Source of the DNA: Adlercreutzia agrestimuris
GTDB taxonomy: Bacteria > Actinomycetota > Coriobacteriia > Coriobacteriales > Eggerthellaceae
Assembly (NCBI RefSeq): GCF_943193125.1
Contig: NZ_CALPCX010000001.1
Span: 496,001-560,000, forward strand
Direction of reading: 5' to 3'
Length of the DNA: 64,000 nt
Positions 50,587 to 60,920 of this stretch are shown piece after piece. The notes under the pieces were generated by a model, which searched no databases, had not been told where the DNA came from, and saw only the letters and a list, made by a program, of their open reading frames with translations. Numbering within the stretch: position 1 is the first letter of the stretch; the number at the start of each line of letters is the position of its first letter. The position numbers were made by a program, and so were the translations under genes.

Positions 50587-52386
50587 GTGAAAGCCAATCC
50601 GCAAGCAACGGCGCGATTTTTAACAGCATTCATTGATGAATTGGTTCGGTGGGGTATTCGTGATGTGGTGATTAGCCCTGGCTCACGTTCTACACCATTG
50701 GCGGTAACTGCATATGAGTGGTCAATTCGCCATCCTGAAGCACTCTCGATTCATGTGGATGTCGACGAGCGGAGTGCTGGCTTTATGGCACTTGGCATGG
50801 CGAAGGCAAGTGGTAGACCAACGGTGCTTGTTTGTACTTCAGGTACGGCGGTGGCAAATTATTATCCTGCAGTAATGGAAGCAAATGTGTCACGCGTGCC
50901 GCTTATTGTGCTCACGGGAGACCGACCGGGTCGTCTGCAAAACTTAGGAGCACCGCAAACATGCGATCAGCTTGGTGTGTTTGGGTCGCATGTTGCAACG
51001 TTTCGCCAGATGCCGCTTCCTGCAGATGATGCTGACACGTTGTTGTTTGCGGCGCAAGCAGCACGTGAGTTGGTGAGTGCGTCGTTGCCGTTTGGTGAGC
51101 CGGCATCGGTAGGAGCTGTGCAGTATCCCTTGGCGGGTGCTTGTTTGGGCGCACCGGTGCATGCAAATTTTCCTTTTGAAGAACCCCTTTTGCCCGATAG
51201 GCGCTTGCTTGATGAGATCATTGACAAGCAGTCGCTCAAGCCAGTTGCGCCTTACATGGTGGGCGAAATGACGCTGTCATCAGCGCAGGCCGAGGAAATA
51301 GCAGCGCTTCTTGCGCAAAAGCGAGTTTTGGTGCTGGCAGGCGAAGGAACCGCGCGATATGTCCATGAGGCAGAGCAGGTGCTTGCATGGACCCGGCAGG
51401 TGGGAGCGCTTGTCTTTGCTGATCCTCTTTCTGGATTGCGTGCTTTTGATGAGCCGCAGGTAGCCGTTAGCTATGATGCAGTGTTGCAAGCGAGAGGTGG
51501 TATACCTGATGGGTTGTTATACCCTCAGGTCATTGTGCGCTTCGGACGCTATCCTATTTCTAAGCGCGCCACCCAATTTGTGGCGCGTGCGTGTGCTGCC
51601 GGTGCGGTAGAAGTGGTCGTTGATCCGCTTGAGACGCGCGACTTCCTCTCGTCAACCGGTTTGTTTGTTCGCACCACGCCCGTGAACTTTGCAGCTGCTC
51701 TCTTAGCAACGAGTACTTCTCAGTCTGCGGGCGACTGGCTTGCAGCATGGACGGCGGCGCTTGAGCGTGCATCGCGAGAGAGTGTTGAAATGGCGGACGC
51801 AGGAGAAGGTGCTTTTATTCGCAAGCTGCTTAATTCAATTCCTCATAAATCATGCTTATTTGCTGGCAATTCAATGAGTGTGCGCTTACTTGATCTGTTT
51901 TATGTCGCTCGTCAAAACAAGCAACTATGTGTGTTGGGCAACCGCGGTCTCAATGGCATTGATGGCACCCTTTCTTCAGCAATTGGTGCAGCGAAGAGCT
52001 TGGGTACGACAACGGTATTGTTGGGCGATCTTGCATTGTTGCATGATATAAATGCGTTCGCTCTCCAGCGCGAAGTGTTGAAGTGGGATAACCATGCGTC
52101 CATTGTGGTGGTGCTGCTCAATAATAGCGGTGGAGCAATTTTTGATATGCTGCCGCAATCCTCCGAGGATGCATATTTTGAACGATTATTTTTAACGCCG
52201 CAGACACTTGATTTCCAGCAGGCAGCTGCTGGATTTGGGGTGTCCACATGCGAAGTGTCCACGCCAGAGGAATTTGACCGTGCATATCAACAAGCGCTAC
52301 ATACGCCAGGAATTTCGCTTATTGAGATTAAAACTGCTTTGCGTGGTGTACAATCGCGCATGTACCGGCAACCGCACTTGGAGTGA
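50587..52386 (+). CDS. menD: SEPHCHC synthase MenD
   Basis: ThDP-dependent enzyme joining 2-oxoglutarate and isochorismate. The 599 residues carry the MenD marks VISPGSRSTPLA, DERSAGFMALGMAK, LTGDRPGRLQNLGAPQT and the ThDP-binding GLNGIDGTLSSAIG and NNSGGAIFDMLPQ. GTG start at 50587; GAGGAG lies in the end of menF, so translational coupling is likely. Confidence 0.96.
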   Translation: MKANPQATARFLTAFIDELVRWGIRDVVISPGSRSTPLAVTAYEWSIRHPEALSIHVDVDERSAGFMALGMAKASGRPTVLVCTSGTAVANYYPAVMEANVSRVPLIVLTGDRPGRLQNLGAPQTCDQLGVFGSHVATFRQMPLPADDADTLLFAAQAARELVSASLPFGEPASVGAVQYPLAGACLGAPVHANFPFEEPLLPDRRLLDEIIDKQSLKPVAPYMVGEMTLSSAQAEEIAALLAQKRVLVLAGEGTARYVHEAEQVLAWTRQVGALVFADPLSGLRAFDEPQVAVSYDAVLQARGGIPDGLLYPQVIVRFGRYPISKRATQFVARACAAGAVEVVVDPLETRDFLSSTGLFVRTTPVNFAAALLATSTSQSAGDWLAAWTAALERASRESVEMADAGEGAFIRKLLNSIPHKSCLFAGNSMSVRLLDLFYVARQNKQLCVLGNRGLNGIDGTLSSAIGAAKSLGTTTVLLGDLALLHDINAFALQREVLKWDNHASIVVVLLNNSGGAIFDMLPQSSEDAYFERLFLTPQTLDFQQAAAGFGVSTCEVSTPEEFDRAYQQALHTPGISLIEIKTALRGVQSRMYRQPHLE

Positions 52387-52441
52387 TTGCCCAAATTCGG
52401 AATGGTTGCCAACGAGCAACTGAAGCAACGCGTGTAGGAGT

Positions 52442-52457
52442 GGTTTCACGTGAAGCA
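52442..52457. other. parS-like site (14/16) over the menH start
   Basis: GGTTTCACGTGAAGCA differs from the ParB 16-mer at two positions. The menH GTG start is bases 52450-52452, the centre of the palindrome, as in recF. Confidence 0.45.
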
Positions 52458-53409
52458 AATAACCGGATGCTTTGATTATCGTGACATACGCTATCGGTAT
52501 CGCAAATGGATGACAAACGATGCTCAGGAGTGTCAGGCTGACAGTAGGGTCTCATCGCCCATCGTGCTTGTGCATGGATTTTCGCAATCAAGTGAAACCT
52601 GGCAAGAGGTAGCACCGCTTTTCACGAAAGCCCGTTTGGTGTATGCGCTTGATTTGGTGGGACACGGAGGATCTCAAGTTCCGGGACAAGCAGCTCCTTA
52701 TCTATTGGCGCGTCAGGCCGATGCTCTTTTGTCCTTTGTGCAGTTTGCGCGCTTGGATAGCGCTCAAGAGGGCGAAGCTACAACCGATCAGATGACAGAG
52801 TCTGTTGGCGACCCAACAGCATGTGCCAAAGCGGTGGTTGTGGGGTATTCGCTGGGTGGCCGCATTCTTGTTGAAGCGGCAACTTCAAATCCTGAGAGAT
52901 TTGTTCGTGAAATTGACACGGTTGTTTTAGAAAGTGCCGGTCTTGGTATGCCTAGTGAGCAAGAGCGTATTGCGGCGGCGCAAAAAGATCATGCATGCGC
53001 ACAACGTCTTCGTGAGGGTGGGCTTGTGCGCTTTATGAACTGGTGGGAGCGACAGCCTGTTTTTGCCACCCAAAATGATCTTGATGAGGAAACGCGTTCA
53101 CAGCTTCGTGCAGATCGGCTTGCCAACGATGAAGAAGCACTTGCGCGTACTTTTGAATATGCGGGACAGCATTGCATGCCCTCAATTGATAAAACCTTCG
53201 ATGCTGCTCAGTACTTGATACAGGCAGGTGTTGGTGTGGGATACATAACGGGGCAGCGTGATAAAAAATATAGCATGTTGGCAAAACTAGTTCGTACCAA
53301 CCAAGCGCTTGAATCTTTTTATACTGAGATTATTCCGGGCGTGGGTCACAATGTACACCTTGAAGACCCCTATGCGTTTGTTGGCATGGTTGAAGCAATG
53401 CTTGCGTGA
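52450..53409 (+). CDS. menH: SHCHC synthase MenH (alpha/beta hydrolase)
   Basis: Removes pyruvate from SEPHCHC to give SHCHC. 319 residues of alpha/beta hydrolase fold: HGFSQSSETW, DLVGHGGS, nucleophile elbow VGYSLGGR and a catalytic His in GVGHNVHLE. A longer lid region (about 170-230) is present. The start is GTG 52450 with TAGGAG upstream. It is placed by context between menD and menB. Confidence 0.85.
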   Translation: MKQITGCFDYRDIRYRYRKWMTNDAQECQADSRVSSPIVLVHGFSQSSETWQEVAPLFTKARLVYALDLVGHGGSQVPGQAAPYLLARQADALLSFVQFARLDSAQEGEATTDQMTESVGDPTACAKAVVVGYSLGGRILVEAATSNPERFVREIDTVVLESAGLGMPSEQERIAAAQKDHACAQRLREGGLVRFMNWWERQPVFATQNDLDEETRSQLRADRLANDEEALARTFEYAGQHCMPSIDKTFDAAQYLIQAGVGVGYITGQRDKKYSMLAKLVRTNQALESFYTEIIPGVGHNVHLEDPYAFVGMVEAMLA

Positions 53410-53424
53410 AGGTAGGCTGTGCGC

Positions 53425-53446
53425 TTTTATTGCGCTCGCAATAAAA
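53425..53446 (+). terminator. Weak hairpin after menH
   Basis: TTTTATTGC (53425-53433) pairs with GCAATAAAA (53438-53446) around GCTC, with TATTTTCC shortly after. The rest of the 228-nt gap before menB has no supported feature; menB may have its own promoter. Confidence 0.4.
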
Positions 53447-53637
53447 TGAGCGTATTTTCCAAAAAATTCGCAATGAACCACAAAATATGCTTATCGGCGC
53501 GGTACCATACACTAGATCAAGCAAATCACACTACAAATGCAACGTTCTTGAATCACTACGCGTATGCGGGGGCGGTTAGCTGCGCGAAGAGATATTTGCG
53601 TACCTGAGTGCGACCACATAAGTTTGAAAGGACAGCT

Positions 53638-54477
53638 ATGACCGATATTGCCTGGCAACCAGGACAAGCCTATAGCGAAATCACCTATGAAACCGCTGAG
53701 GGAATTGCAAAAATTACCATCAATCGTCCAGAGCGTCGCAATGCTTTTACGCCGCGCACGGTAAGCGAGCTTTTTGATGCATTTACCTGCGCGCGAGATG
53801 ACGCAGAGATTGGTGTCATTATTTTGACAGGTAAAAACCACGGTGGTCGCCATGAAGATGAGGCATTCTGCTCAGGCGGTGATCAAAAAAATCGTGGTAA
53901 TGGAGGCTATGTTGGAGATGACAACATCCCGCGCCTTAATGTATTAGATCTGCAAAGACTTATTCGCGTGGTGCCCAAGCCTGTTATTGCAATGGTGAAT
54001 GGCTATGCCATTGGCGGCGGTCATGTTTTGAGCATCTTATGCGATCTGACCATTGCTGCTGATACAGCGAAGTTTGGACAAACAGGTCCTAAAGTGGGCA
54101 GCTTTGACGCAGGCTATGGCGCTGGTTATTTGGCGGCAATTGTCGGACAGAAAAAGGCGCGCGAGATTTGGTACTTATGTCGCCAATACAGTGCTCAAGA
54201 AGCACTGGACATGGGACTGGTCAACAAGGTTGTGCCTTTTGGTGAGCTGGAAGCAGAATGTGTGGCATGGGCACGTGAAATGTTGCAACTCTCACCAACA
54301 GCCCTGCGCTTTATGAAGGCGTCGTTTAACGCCGCAACGGATGGCTTGGCTGGTTTGCAACAGTTGGCTGGAGATGCAACGCTTTTGTATTACACAACCG
54401 ACGAGGCAAAAGAAGGGCGCGATGCCTTTAAAGAAAAGCGCACGCCTCACTTCGAGCAGTTTCCGAAATTCCCGTAG
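53638..54477 (+). CDS. menB: 1,4-dihydroxy-2-naphthoyl-CoA synthase MenB
   Basis: Crotonase-fold enzyme that closes the naphthoate ring of OSB-CoA. The 279 residues show the family marks [56 protein letters not shown] and the C-terminal [12 protein letters not shown] 53638 follows GAAAGGAC; the upstream in-frame ATG at 53608 is not used by homologues of this length. Confidence 0.95.
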   Translation: MTDIAWQPGQAYSEITYETAEGIAKITINRPERRNAFTPRTVSELFDAFTCARDDAEIGVIILTGKNHGGRHEDEAFCSGGDQKNRGNGGYVGDDNIPRLNVLDLQRLIRVVPKPVIAMVNGYAIGGGHVLSILCDLTIAADTAKFGQTGPKVGSFDAGYGAGYLAAIVGQKKAREIWYLCRQYSAQEALDMGLVNKVVPFGELEAECVAWAREMLQLSPTALRFMKASFNAATDGLAGLQQLAGDATLLYYTTDEAKEGRDAFKEKRTPHFEQFPKFP

Positions 54478-54567
54478 GAAAGAAACGCTTGGCGCAAAGC
54501 TTGCAATGCACAATGGGTTTGATGGAAGTAGCGGATTAGAAACAAGCAGGAAAGGCAAATACGAAGC

Positions 54568-57546
54568 ATGATCGAGGTATTTGAAAGCACGGTGAGGCGG
54601 ACTCCGCTTAAAACGTGTTTCGTTTACGTTGATGCTTCTGGCACTTCTGAGTGCTTTTCCTATCAAGAGACGCGTCTTTATGCAGCAGCTTTTGCGCAGG
54701 TGCTTAAACAGCAAGGTGTTTCGCGCGGAGATTGCGTTGCGCTTGATTTGCCAAATTGTCCTGCGTTTATCTTTTTGATGTTGGCGGCAGCGTATGGCGG
54801 CTTTACGCTTTTAGCGCTCAACCATCGTCTCACCTCTGCGGAAAAAACAGCACGCGTGCTTTCTGTTGAACAAAAACATCAAGCGCGTATTGCTCTTCAT
54901 ATTGATAGCGCAGGTGCCCGCAATCTTTTTGAGCAGGCCTCTGCGTTGCTTATGGGTGAAGCGCCGCGATGTTCGCGAGAGGGCACAAGTCAGTCGCTCC
55001 CTCTGACAAAAGTAGCGCGCTTGCGCAGTATGAGTGCATCGCGATCGGGAACAAGTGCTTCGTCGGGTTTGCATTCGCGCTCGGCAAAGCCCAATGATCT
55101 TGAGCGGCAGGCATTTGGCAGTGCTTCACCGCGCACTGATCGGGCGCTTGGGAGAGCAGCTGCAGGACGCGCTTCTATGAGGCGCCGCGATGAGATGATG
55201 CGCCAAGACGCAGTTGATAGCATCATCCATTTTGCCGAACATGCATCGCGTTTGTTCGACCGCAGCAAGCATGCGCTTATCATGTTCACTTCAGGCACAA
55301 CAGGCTACTCAAAAGCAGTGCCTCTTACTTGGGATAACATCTGCTCATCTGCTGAAATATCCAACGAAATGCTTAACTCGTACGGACAGGGTATGTGGCA
55401 AGCCGCCTTGCCGCTTTACCATATTGGCGGCTTTCAAGTGATCGTGCGCAGTTTCCTGAATGCAAACCCGTTTATGCTCTATGAGCATTTTGATGCCGCA
55501 CGTGTGTTGGAAGATGCGCGCATGGAGGGCGCCACGCATATTTCGGTGGTGGATCGCATGCTTCAGGAGATGATCAAAGCGGATCGCGCAAGCGGCGATA
55601 GCCTCCGTGACTATACCTGCATTCTCATTGGTGGCGGCCCGCTGAATGCACAAACTATGGAGCGCGCACGAGTACGTGGTGCGCGAATATATGCCAGCTA
55701 TGGAATGACTGAAACTTCCAGCCAAATTGCAAATGCACCTGCGCTTCCGGCGTTTGGTGGAGGACTTCGCCTTCTGCCGGGATATGATGCGCACATTGTA
55801 GATCCGGGAGCTGATGGTTTCGGTCGTCTTGCCGTTAAAGGTCCTGGTGTGTTCTCGGGGTATCTTAATGCACGCGCAGCTTTTACGGTTGACGGTTATT
55901 TTCTCACAGGGGATACCGCAGCTTTACACAATGACCTTCTTTTTGTTAAAGAGCGCACCAAGGACATGTTTGTGTCAGGTGGCGAAAATATCTATCCCGC
56001 TGAGATTTGCCAAAAGCTTATGAGTGTTGAAGGTGTAAGCGATGCGCATGTGTTTGGTGTGCCTGATGAAAAGTGGGGGCGTCGCCCCGTGGCTTTTGTG
56101 GAGCGCGATACACATGCCGGTCCTGGATCGCTTAAGCATCGTATTCGCACAACGCTCAACTCACAACTTTCGCGCATGTATATGCCTAAACACATTTATT
56201 CACTTGACGAATTTCCTCGTACAGGAATTGGTAAGACTGATCGCGTAGCGCTTGAAGCAATGTATGAGGACCGTATTGAGATTCGCAAGGTGACCCTCTA
56301 CCGGATTCGCCAAAAATTCAAGAAACCCTTCAAGACGGCGAAGGAGACACTTGAGTATCGCGAATCTATCTTGGTAGAAGTGACCGATCATGCTGGTCGA
56401 ACGGGATTGGGCGAATGCGTGGCGTTTGATACGGATTGGTATTTGCCCGAAACGCTTGATGAAGACATGCGCGTGTTAACCCAGACACTTGCGCCACTGG
56501 TGTTACATGAAGGAATGTTGCATCCAAGTGAGGCGAGCCGTCTGTTTGATGCTTATCCTGAAGCGCAAAACCATCCGATGGCATGCGGTGCATTGGAGCC
56601 AGCGCTGTGGGATCTGTATGGCAAGATTGTTAAAAAACCTTTATGGCAGCTCGTGAATGCTTATATGGAAGCGGCGCAGTCAGAGCCGTTTGCGGTGGAT
56701 GCTAACGGAGGTTTTACAGCACCTGATGTGACAGCACCACTTTCGCTTGCTCAGATTGCGTGTGCATTGGGTAAACCCATGCCCTCAACTGCACGTGTTT
56801 TGGCGGGTGCTGTTGTGGGGTTGGGAAGTGTTGAAGAGACGCTTGCTTCAGTTGCAGCATGCGTGCAGGCAGGTTATAAACGCGTCAAGCTTAAAGTTGC
56901 GCCGGGTATGGCGCGTTCGCGTGTAGCTGCTGTTCGCGCAGCATATCCGCATTTAATGATCACCGTGGATGCCAATCAAAGCTTTACTGAGCGAACCGTG
57001 GACGAACTGCGAGCGCTTGACGCCTACAACGTTGCTTGGGTTGAAGAGCCGCTTGATCCGAAGCGGACGGCAGGCACCGGACCGATTGATTTATTCGCCC
57101 GTCTTTCACGCTTGCAACGCACGATGAAAACACCCATTTGTTTGGATGAATCTATCGCTCATCCACGGGATTTGTTGACCGCGCTTACGTATCCCAATCT
57201 TGCATGCTATGTCATTAAGATAGGCAAGTTTGGTGGTGTGCAGCCTACACTTGAATTCATACGCATGGCAAAAGCGCGTGGTATTACTGTTTGGATGGGT
57301 GGCATGTATGATACGGGGATATCGAAGCGTTTCCATGCCGCTTTTGAAACACTGGCGGCAGCAAGCTTGCCAGGTGATATTGGGGCGCCCACGCGGTATT
57401 TTGCGCACGATATTACGTTGCCTGCTTATGAGGTCTCATCAGGCCTTGTTGCCTTAAATGCAGAAGACGAAAGCTACGGGGTAGGCTGTGAGATCAATCG
57501 CCGTGTACTGCGCGATGTTTGGGTTGATTGCACAGTCATTGAATAG
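54568..57546 (+). CDS. menE-menC: MenE-MenC fusion: OSB-CoA ligase and OSB synthase
   Basis: 992 residues joining two consecutive menaquinone enzymes in reverse pathway order. Residues 1 to about 565 are an acyl-CoA ligase (TSGTTGYSKA at 241-250, YGMTETSSQ, TGDTA, GGENIYP, C-terminal GIGKTDR). About 130-215 is an insertion rich in Arg, Ser and Ala that ordinary MenE lacks. Residues about 570-992 are an enolase-superfamily OSB synthase with catalytic VKLK (K774/K776), D801, E826, D860 and K884. All key residues of both enzymes are present. AGGAAAGG precedes the ATG. Confidence 0.9.
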   Translation: MIEVFESTVRRTPLKTCFVYVDASGTSECFSYQETRLYAAAFAQVLKQQGVSRGDCVALDLPNCPAFIFLMLAAAYGGFTLLALNHRLTSAEKTARVLSVEQKHQARIALHIDSAGARNLFEQASALLMGEAPRCSREGTSQSLPLTKVARLRSMSASRSGTSASSGLHSRSAKPNDLERQAFGSASPRTDRALGRAAAGRASMRRRDEMMRQDAVDSIIHFAEHASRLFDRSKHALIMFTSGTTGYSKAVPLTWDNICSSAEISNEMLNSYGQGMWQAALPLYHIGGFQVIVRSFLNANPFMLYEHFDAARVLEDARMEGATHISVVDRMLQEMIKADRASGDSLRDYTCILIGGGPLNAQTMERARVRGARIYASYGMTETSSQIANAPALPAFGGGLRLLPGYDAHIVDPGADGFGRLAVKGPGVFSGYLNARAAFTVDGYFLTGDTAALHNDLLFVKERTKDMFVSGGENIYPAEICQKLMSVEGVSDAHVFGVPDEKWGRRPVAFVERDTHAGPGSLKHRIRTTLNSQLSRMYMPKHIYSLDEFPRTGIGKTDRVALEAMYEDRIEIRKVTLYRIRQKFKKPFKTAKETLEYRESILVEVTDHAGRTGLGECVAFDTDWYLPETLDEDMRVLTQTLAPLVLHEGMLHPSEASRLFDAYPEAQNHPMACGALEPALWDLYGKIVKKPLWQLVNAYMEAAQSEPFAVDANGGFTAPDVTAPLSLAQIACALGKPMPSTARVLAGAVVGLGSVEETLASVAACVQAGYKRVKLKVAPGMARSRVAAVRAAYPHLMITVDANQSFTERTVDELRALDAYNVAWVEEPLDPKRTAGTGPIDLFARLSRLQRTMKTPICLDESIAHPRDLLTALTYPNLACYVIKIGKFGGVQPTLEFIRMAKARGITVWMGGMYDTGISKRFHAAFETLAAASLPGDIGAPTRYFAHDITLPAYEVSSGLVALNAEDESYGVGCEINRRVLRDVWVDCTVIE

Positions 57547-57704
57547 CTGAGTTGACCCCATACTCTTTGGTCACAACGCATGTTTTTGCCGACCACCAGC
57601 GCCGAATGTAGATGATTCGTATACAAAATAGCGCATATGCACGTGGTTAATACAACAAACTGGAGTATCATGTTCCAAGTGTTATTCGACGGAACGAGGA
57701 GAAC

Positions 57705-59228
57705 ATGGCTAACTCCACACGCAGCGAACTATATGCTGCAGAAGATGCGAAAATCGCGCAGGGCGAAGACATCTATGAGGCAGAAGCTGAGACTTCGCAT
57801 GGTAACCTGGGCATTTTTCGTCTGGTAACAACCGTTATCACGCTTATTGTTGGTGGCGGTGTCTGGTCACTTGCTGGCGACCAAGCAGCGGGCGGCGCAT
57901 CCGGTGCAGCAATCCTGACTTCGTGGGGCATTTCTGCTATCGGCGTATTCTGCTTAGTAATGCTGTTTTTCGCATTGTCGCGAATCAAACCCCAGCTAAA
58001 AGGCGGCATTTACAGCTACGCTAGTGCGGGCTTTGGCGACTTTTTAGGTTTTAACAGCGCATGGGGTTATTGGATTTCTGCGCTGCTGTGTACTGTAAGT
58101 TTCTCGGCGTTGCTTTTTGGGGCTTTGTCGTACTTCTTCCCGGTGTTTGGAAATGGCAATAATCTTCCATCCATAATCGGAGCATCGCTTCTGATTTGGT
58201 TCTACGTGTTTTTGGTATCACGCGGTGTTCGCGAGGTAACAGGCATTAATGCGGTCATTACTATCAGCAAGATTGTGCCTATTTTCGTTGCCATTATGGC
58301 AATCATCTTCCTGAATAATTTCGATCCGGCAATTTTTATGGCAAACATGGCCGAAGGCGCAGAGCCTGGCATGCCCTTTATGGATCAGGTCAACAACACC
58401 ATGATGGTAACCATTTGGGTATTCATCGGTATTGAAGGCGCGGTAGCAATTTCTGGTCGCGCGAAGCATCAAAGTGATGTTGGCAAGGCAACCATTATTG
58501 CTTTCATCTGCGTCTTGGCAATCTATCTTATGGTTTCAACCCTTTCAATGGGCGTTATGCCTCTGGCTGATTTGGCTGAGCTTCCTAATCCCGCATTGGC
58601 AGGCGTTATGGAGTATGCCGTTGGCGAATGGGGCGCAATTCTCATCAACGCTGGCGTTGTGCTTTCGCTGGTTGGTGCTATGTTGGGATACACGGTTCTT
58701 TCTGCCGAGTCTCCTTTTGAAGCAGCTCAAGAAGGCGTGTTCACCAAGTCTTTTGCCAAGGTAAACAAGAAGGGTGCTCCCATTGTCACGCTGATTGTTA
58801 CCAATATCATCATCGAGATTTTCTTGATTATCATGCTGTTCTCAGATAGCACGTATCAGTTCTTCTATCGCTTGTCGGCAGGCATGATCTTGCTGCCCTA
58901 TTTGTTATCCGCAGCATATTTCGCCAAAATTACCGTTACTGAGCCCGAAGCATTTGCTGGAAAAATTGGTGGCAACCTGATTCTGTGGCGAATCTTTGGT
59001 GTTCTCGGTGTGATCTATGGCGCCTTTTTGGCGTGGGCTTCAGGATTTGAAGCGCTCATGATCATGTCTCTTTTGTATGCGCCTGGCATCTTGGTATATA
59101 TCAAAGGCAAAAAAGAGCGCAACGAACCTTACTTGCGTACGGTTGTCGACAAAGTGGTGGTGGCTATCATTCTCATTGCTGCAATTACCTCTGTCATCAT
59201 GTTTGCAACAGGCGCTTTTGTCGCATAA
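57705..59228 (+). CDS. APC-family amino acid permease, arginine/ornithine-antiporter-like
   Basis: 507 residues with about 12 TM helices. It begins with a soluble ~35-residue tail, then TM1 with the conserved VGGGVWSLAGD glycine motif, TM6 VFIGIEGAVAISGRAK, as in basic-amino-acid antiporters of the ArcD/LysP-related group. Exchange of arginine for ornithine would fit an arginine-deiminase lifestyle, but the catabolic genes are not here. GAGGAG precedes the ATG. Confidence 0.8.
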   Translation: MANSTRSELYAAEDAKIAQGEDIYEAEAETSHGNLGIFRLVTTVITLIVGGGVWSLAGDQAAGGASGAAILTSWGISAIGVFCLVMLFFALSRIKPQLKGGIYSYASAGFGDFLGFNSAWGYWISALLCTVSFSALLFGALSYFFPVFGNGNNLPSIIGASLLIWFYVFLVSRGVREVTGINAVITISKIVPIFVAIMAIIFLNNFDPAIFMANMAEGAEPGMPFMDQVNNTMMVTIWVFIGIEGAVAISGRAKHQSDVGKATIIAFICVLAIYLMVSTLSMGVMPLADLAELPNPALAGVMEYAVGEWGAILINAGVVLSLVGAMLGYTVLSAESPFEAAQEGVFTKSFAKVNKKGAPIVTLIVTNIIIEIFLIIMLFSDSTYQFFYRLSAGMILLPYLLSAAYFAKITVTEPEAFAGKIGGNLILWRIFGVLGVIYGAFLAWASGFEALMIMSLLYAPGILVYIKGKKERNEPYLRTVVDKVVVAIILIAAITSVIMFATGAFVA

Positions 59229-59585
59229 ACGCATCGCTCAAAGTGGCGTGGTGCTTGCAAGCTCGTTTCACTCTCTGTGACAGTTAGTCTTGCCGTGTTA
59301 TTTGTAGCCCAGTGCAGGTCAGTTTGATTTGCGCTGGGCTTTTGTTGTGTGTCGTGTACGTATTGCAGGCTGTGGCAAAGTGGACGCATGCGTACAGGGC
59401 TGCATCGGGCGTATTGGCAAATGTCGGAGGTTGGGGCGATGGCCCCAAGTACAGAGACAAGAAGCAACATATCAGCGTGCTAACGAATTGGCATTGTTTT
59501 ATGTACAGTCCCGCTAAAGCTTTGGAGTTATGCGAAAATATATGACGTTTATACTGCACTATTCGACCTAAGGAGACCAGTTCTC
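59229..59585 (+). other. 357-nt gap between the permease and CNNM genes
   Basis: Only a terminator (59306-59347) is recognised. The remaining ~240 nt hold no ORF with a ribosome site and no repeat I can support; a promoter for the next gene is presumably near 59540. Confidence 0.5.
59306..59347 (+). terminator. Terminator after the permease
   Basis: AGCCCAGTGCA (59306-59316) pairs with TGCGCTGGGCT (59330-59340) with one G-T pair, then TTTGTTG. Confidence 0.75.
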
Positions 59586-60920
59586 ATGTCTATCGCGATA
59601 AGCTTATTGCTCGTCGTATTCTTCCTGCTCATGAACGCATTCTTTGTTGTGGCTGAATTTGCCCTTGTGCGCGTGCGCAAATCTCAAGTTGAGATAGCCC
59701 TTGAAGAGGGAAAGCCTGGCGCCAAGTATGCGAAACTGGTAGCAGATAACGTTAACGCGTATCTTTCGGCTTGTCAGCTGGGTATTACGCTTGCCTCTCT
59801 TGCCCTTGGTTGGTTGGGCGAGCCTGCGGTATCAGCGCTTATAGAACCGCTTTTGGCTCCGATTGGTTTGCCGGAAGGTGTGATTTCAGGTATCTCGGTA
59901 GCTATTGGTTTTGTTCTTATCACAGCTTTGCATATTGTGGTAGGCGAGTTGATTCCAAAGTCGCTTGCAATCTTCTCTACAGAAAAGTACGCGCTGTTTT
60001 CTGCTGGTCCTTTGGTTTGGTTCTATAGAATCACCTACCCTGTCATGGTATGTTTCAACGCTATCACCAATGGTGTTATGAAGCTGTTGGGTCATGACGT
60101 AGCAAACGAGCACGAAGTTTACACTGACGAGGAAATTAAGCTTCTTATTGACGAGTCAACCGAAAGCGGTCTCATTGATCCTGAGCAGAATGAATTTGTG
60201 GACAACATCTTTGATCTTGGAGACAAAGATGCTGAAACAATTATGACGCCGCGCATGGATGTGATCTGCATAGACTTAGACGATCCGCTTGATGAAAGCC
60301 TTGCCATGGCACGTCAGTACAACTATACGCGCTATCCGGTGTGTCGCGAGACAAAAGACCGCATTGTGGGCTTTGTACATGTTAAGGATCTCTACTCGCT
60401 TCCAGCAGATGCTACCGTTGATGACTTGGAAATTCGCGAAATTGTGGCAGTTCCTGAAGGACTATCAATTGCAAAACTGCTGCAAACATTGCAAGAACAG
60501 CGCACCAAGATTGCTGTTGTCATTGATGAGCACGGTGGAACAGCGGGCATTGTAACCATGAGTGACATCATGGAGCAGATAGTTGGACGCATTGATGATG
60601 AGTATAATCACGGGGAAGATCGCGTGGTTATGATGGCTGACGGTTCATACTTGCTAGATGGTTCAATCTCAATTGACGATGTGGTTGATCTCATGGGCTT
60701 TGAACCACCTGAGACCGAAGAGTGCGAAACAGCAGGTGGTTTGTTGCTGACTTTGTTTGATCGTATTCCGCGTGAAGGTGATGAAGTGGCTGTTGATAAC
60801 GGCAAAATCAAGGCAACCTTCAGCGTTGTAGATATGGATAGACACCGCATCGATAAGATTCGTATGGTAGTTGAGCAAGAAGACCCACAAGGCGAAGAAG
60901 ACGAGGCTAAAGAAGCTTAG
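59586..60920 (+). CDS. CNNM/CorC-family protein (DUF21, CBS pair, CorC_HlyC)
   Basis: 444 residues: DUF21 membrane domain with about four TM segments (1-190; ISLLLVVFFLLMNAFFVVAEFALV), a CBS pair (about 215-330; TIMTPRMDVICID, GFVHVKDLY, VVIDEHGGTAGIVTMSD) and a C-terminal CorC_HlyC domain (about 345-430). Members are linked to magnesium or cobalt efflux. AAGGAG is present before the ATG. Its stop overlaps the convergent amidohydrolase stop. Confidence 0.92.
   Translation: MSIAISLLLVVFFLLMNAFFVVAEFALVRVRKSQVEIALEEGKPGAKYAKLVADNVNAYLSACQLGITLASLALGWLGEPAVSALIEPLLAPIGLPEGVISGISVAIGFVLITALHIVVGELIPKSLAIFSTEKYALFSAGPLVWFYRITYPVMVCFNAITNGVMKLLGHDVANEHEVYTDEEIKLLIDESTESGLIDPEQNEFVDNIFDLGDKDAETIMTPRMDVICIDLDDPLDESLAMARQYNYTRYPVCRETKDRIVGFVHVKDLYSLPADATVDDLEIREIVAVPEGLSIAKLLQTLQEQRTKIAVVIDEHGGTAGIVTMSDIMEQIVGRIDDEYNHGEDRVVMMADGSYLLDGSISIDDVVDLMGFEPPETEECETAGGLLLTLFDRIPREGDEVAVDNGKIKATFSVVDMDRHRIDKIRMVVEQEDPQGEEDEAKEA

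Noticed and set aside
53446-53607. Possible ~53-codon ORF between menH and menB
   Set aside because: It starts inside a hairpin arm region, has no ribosome site and no recognisable features.
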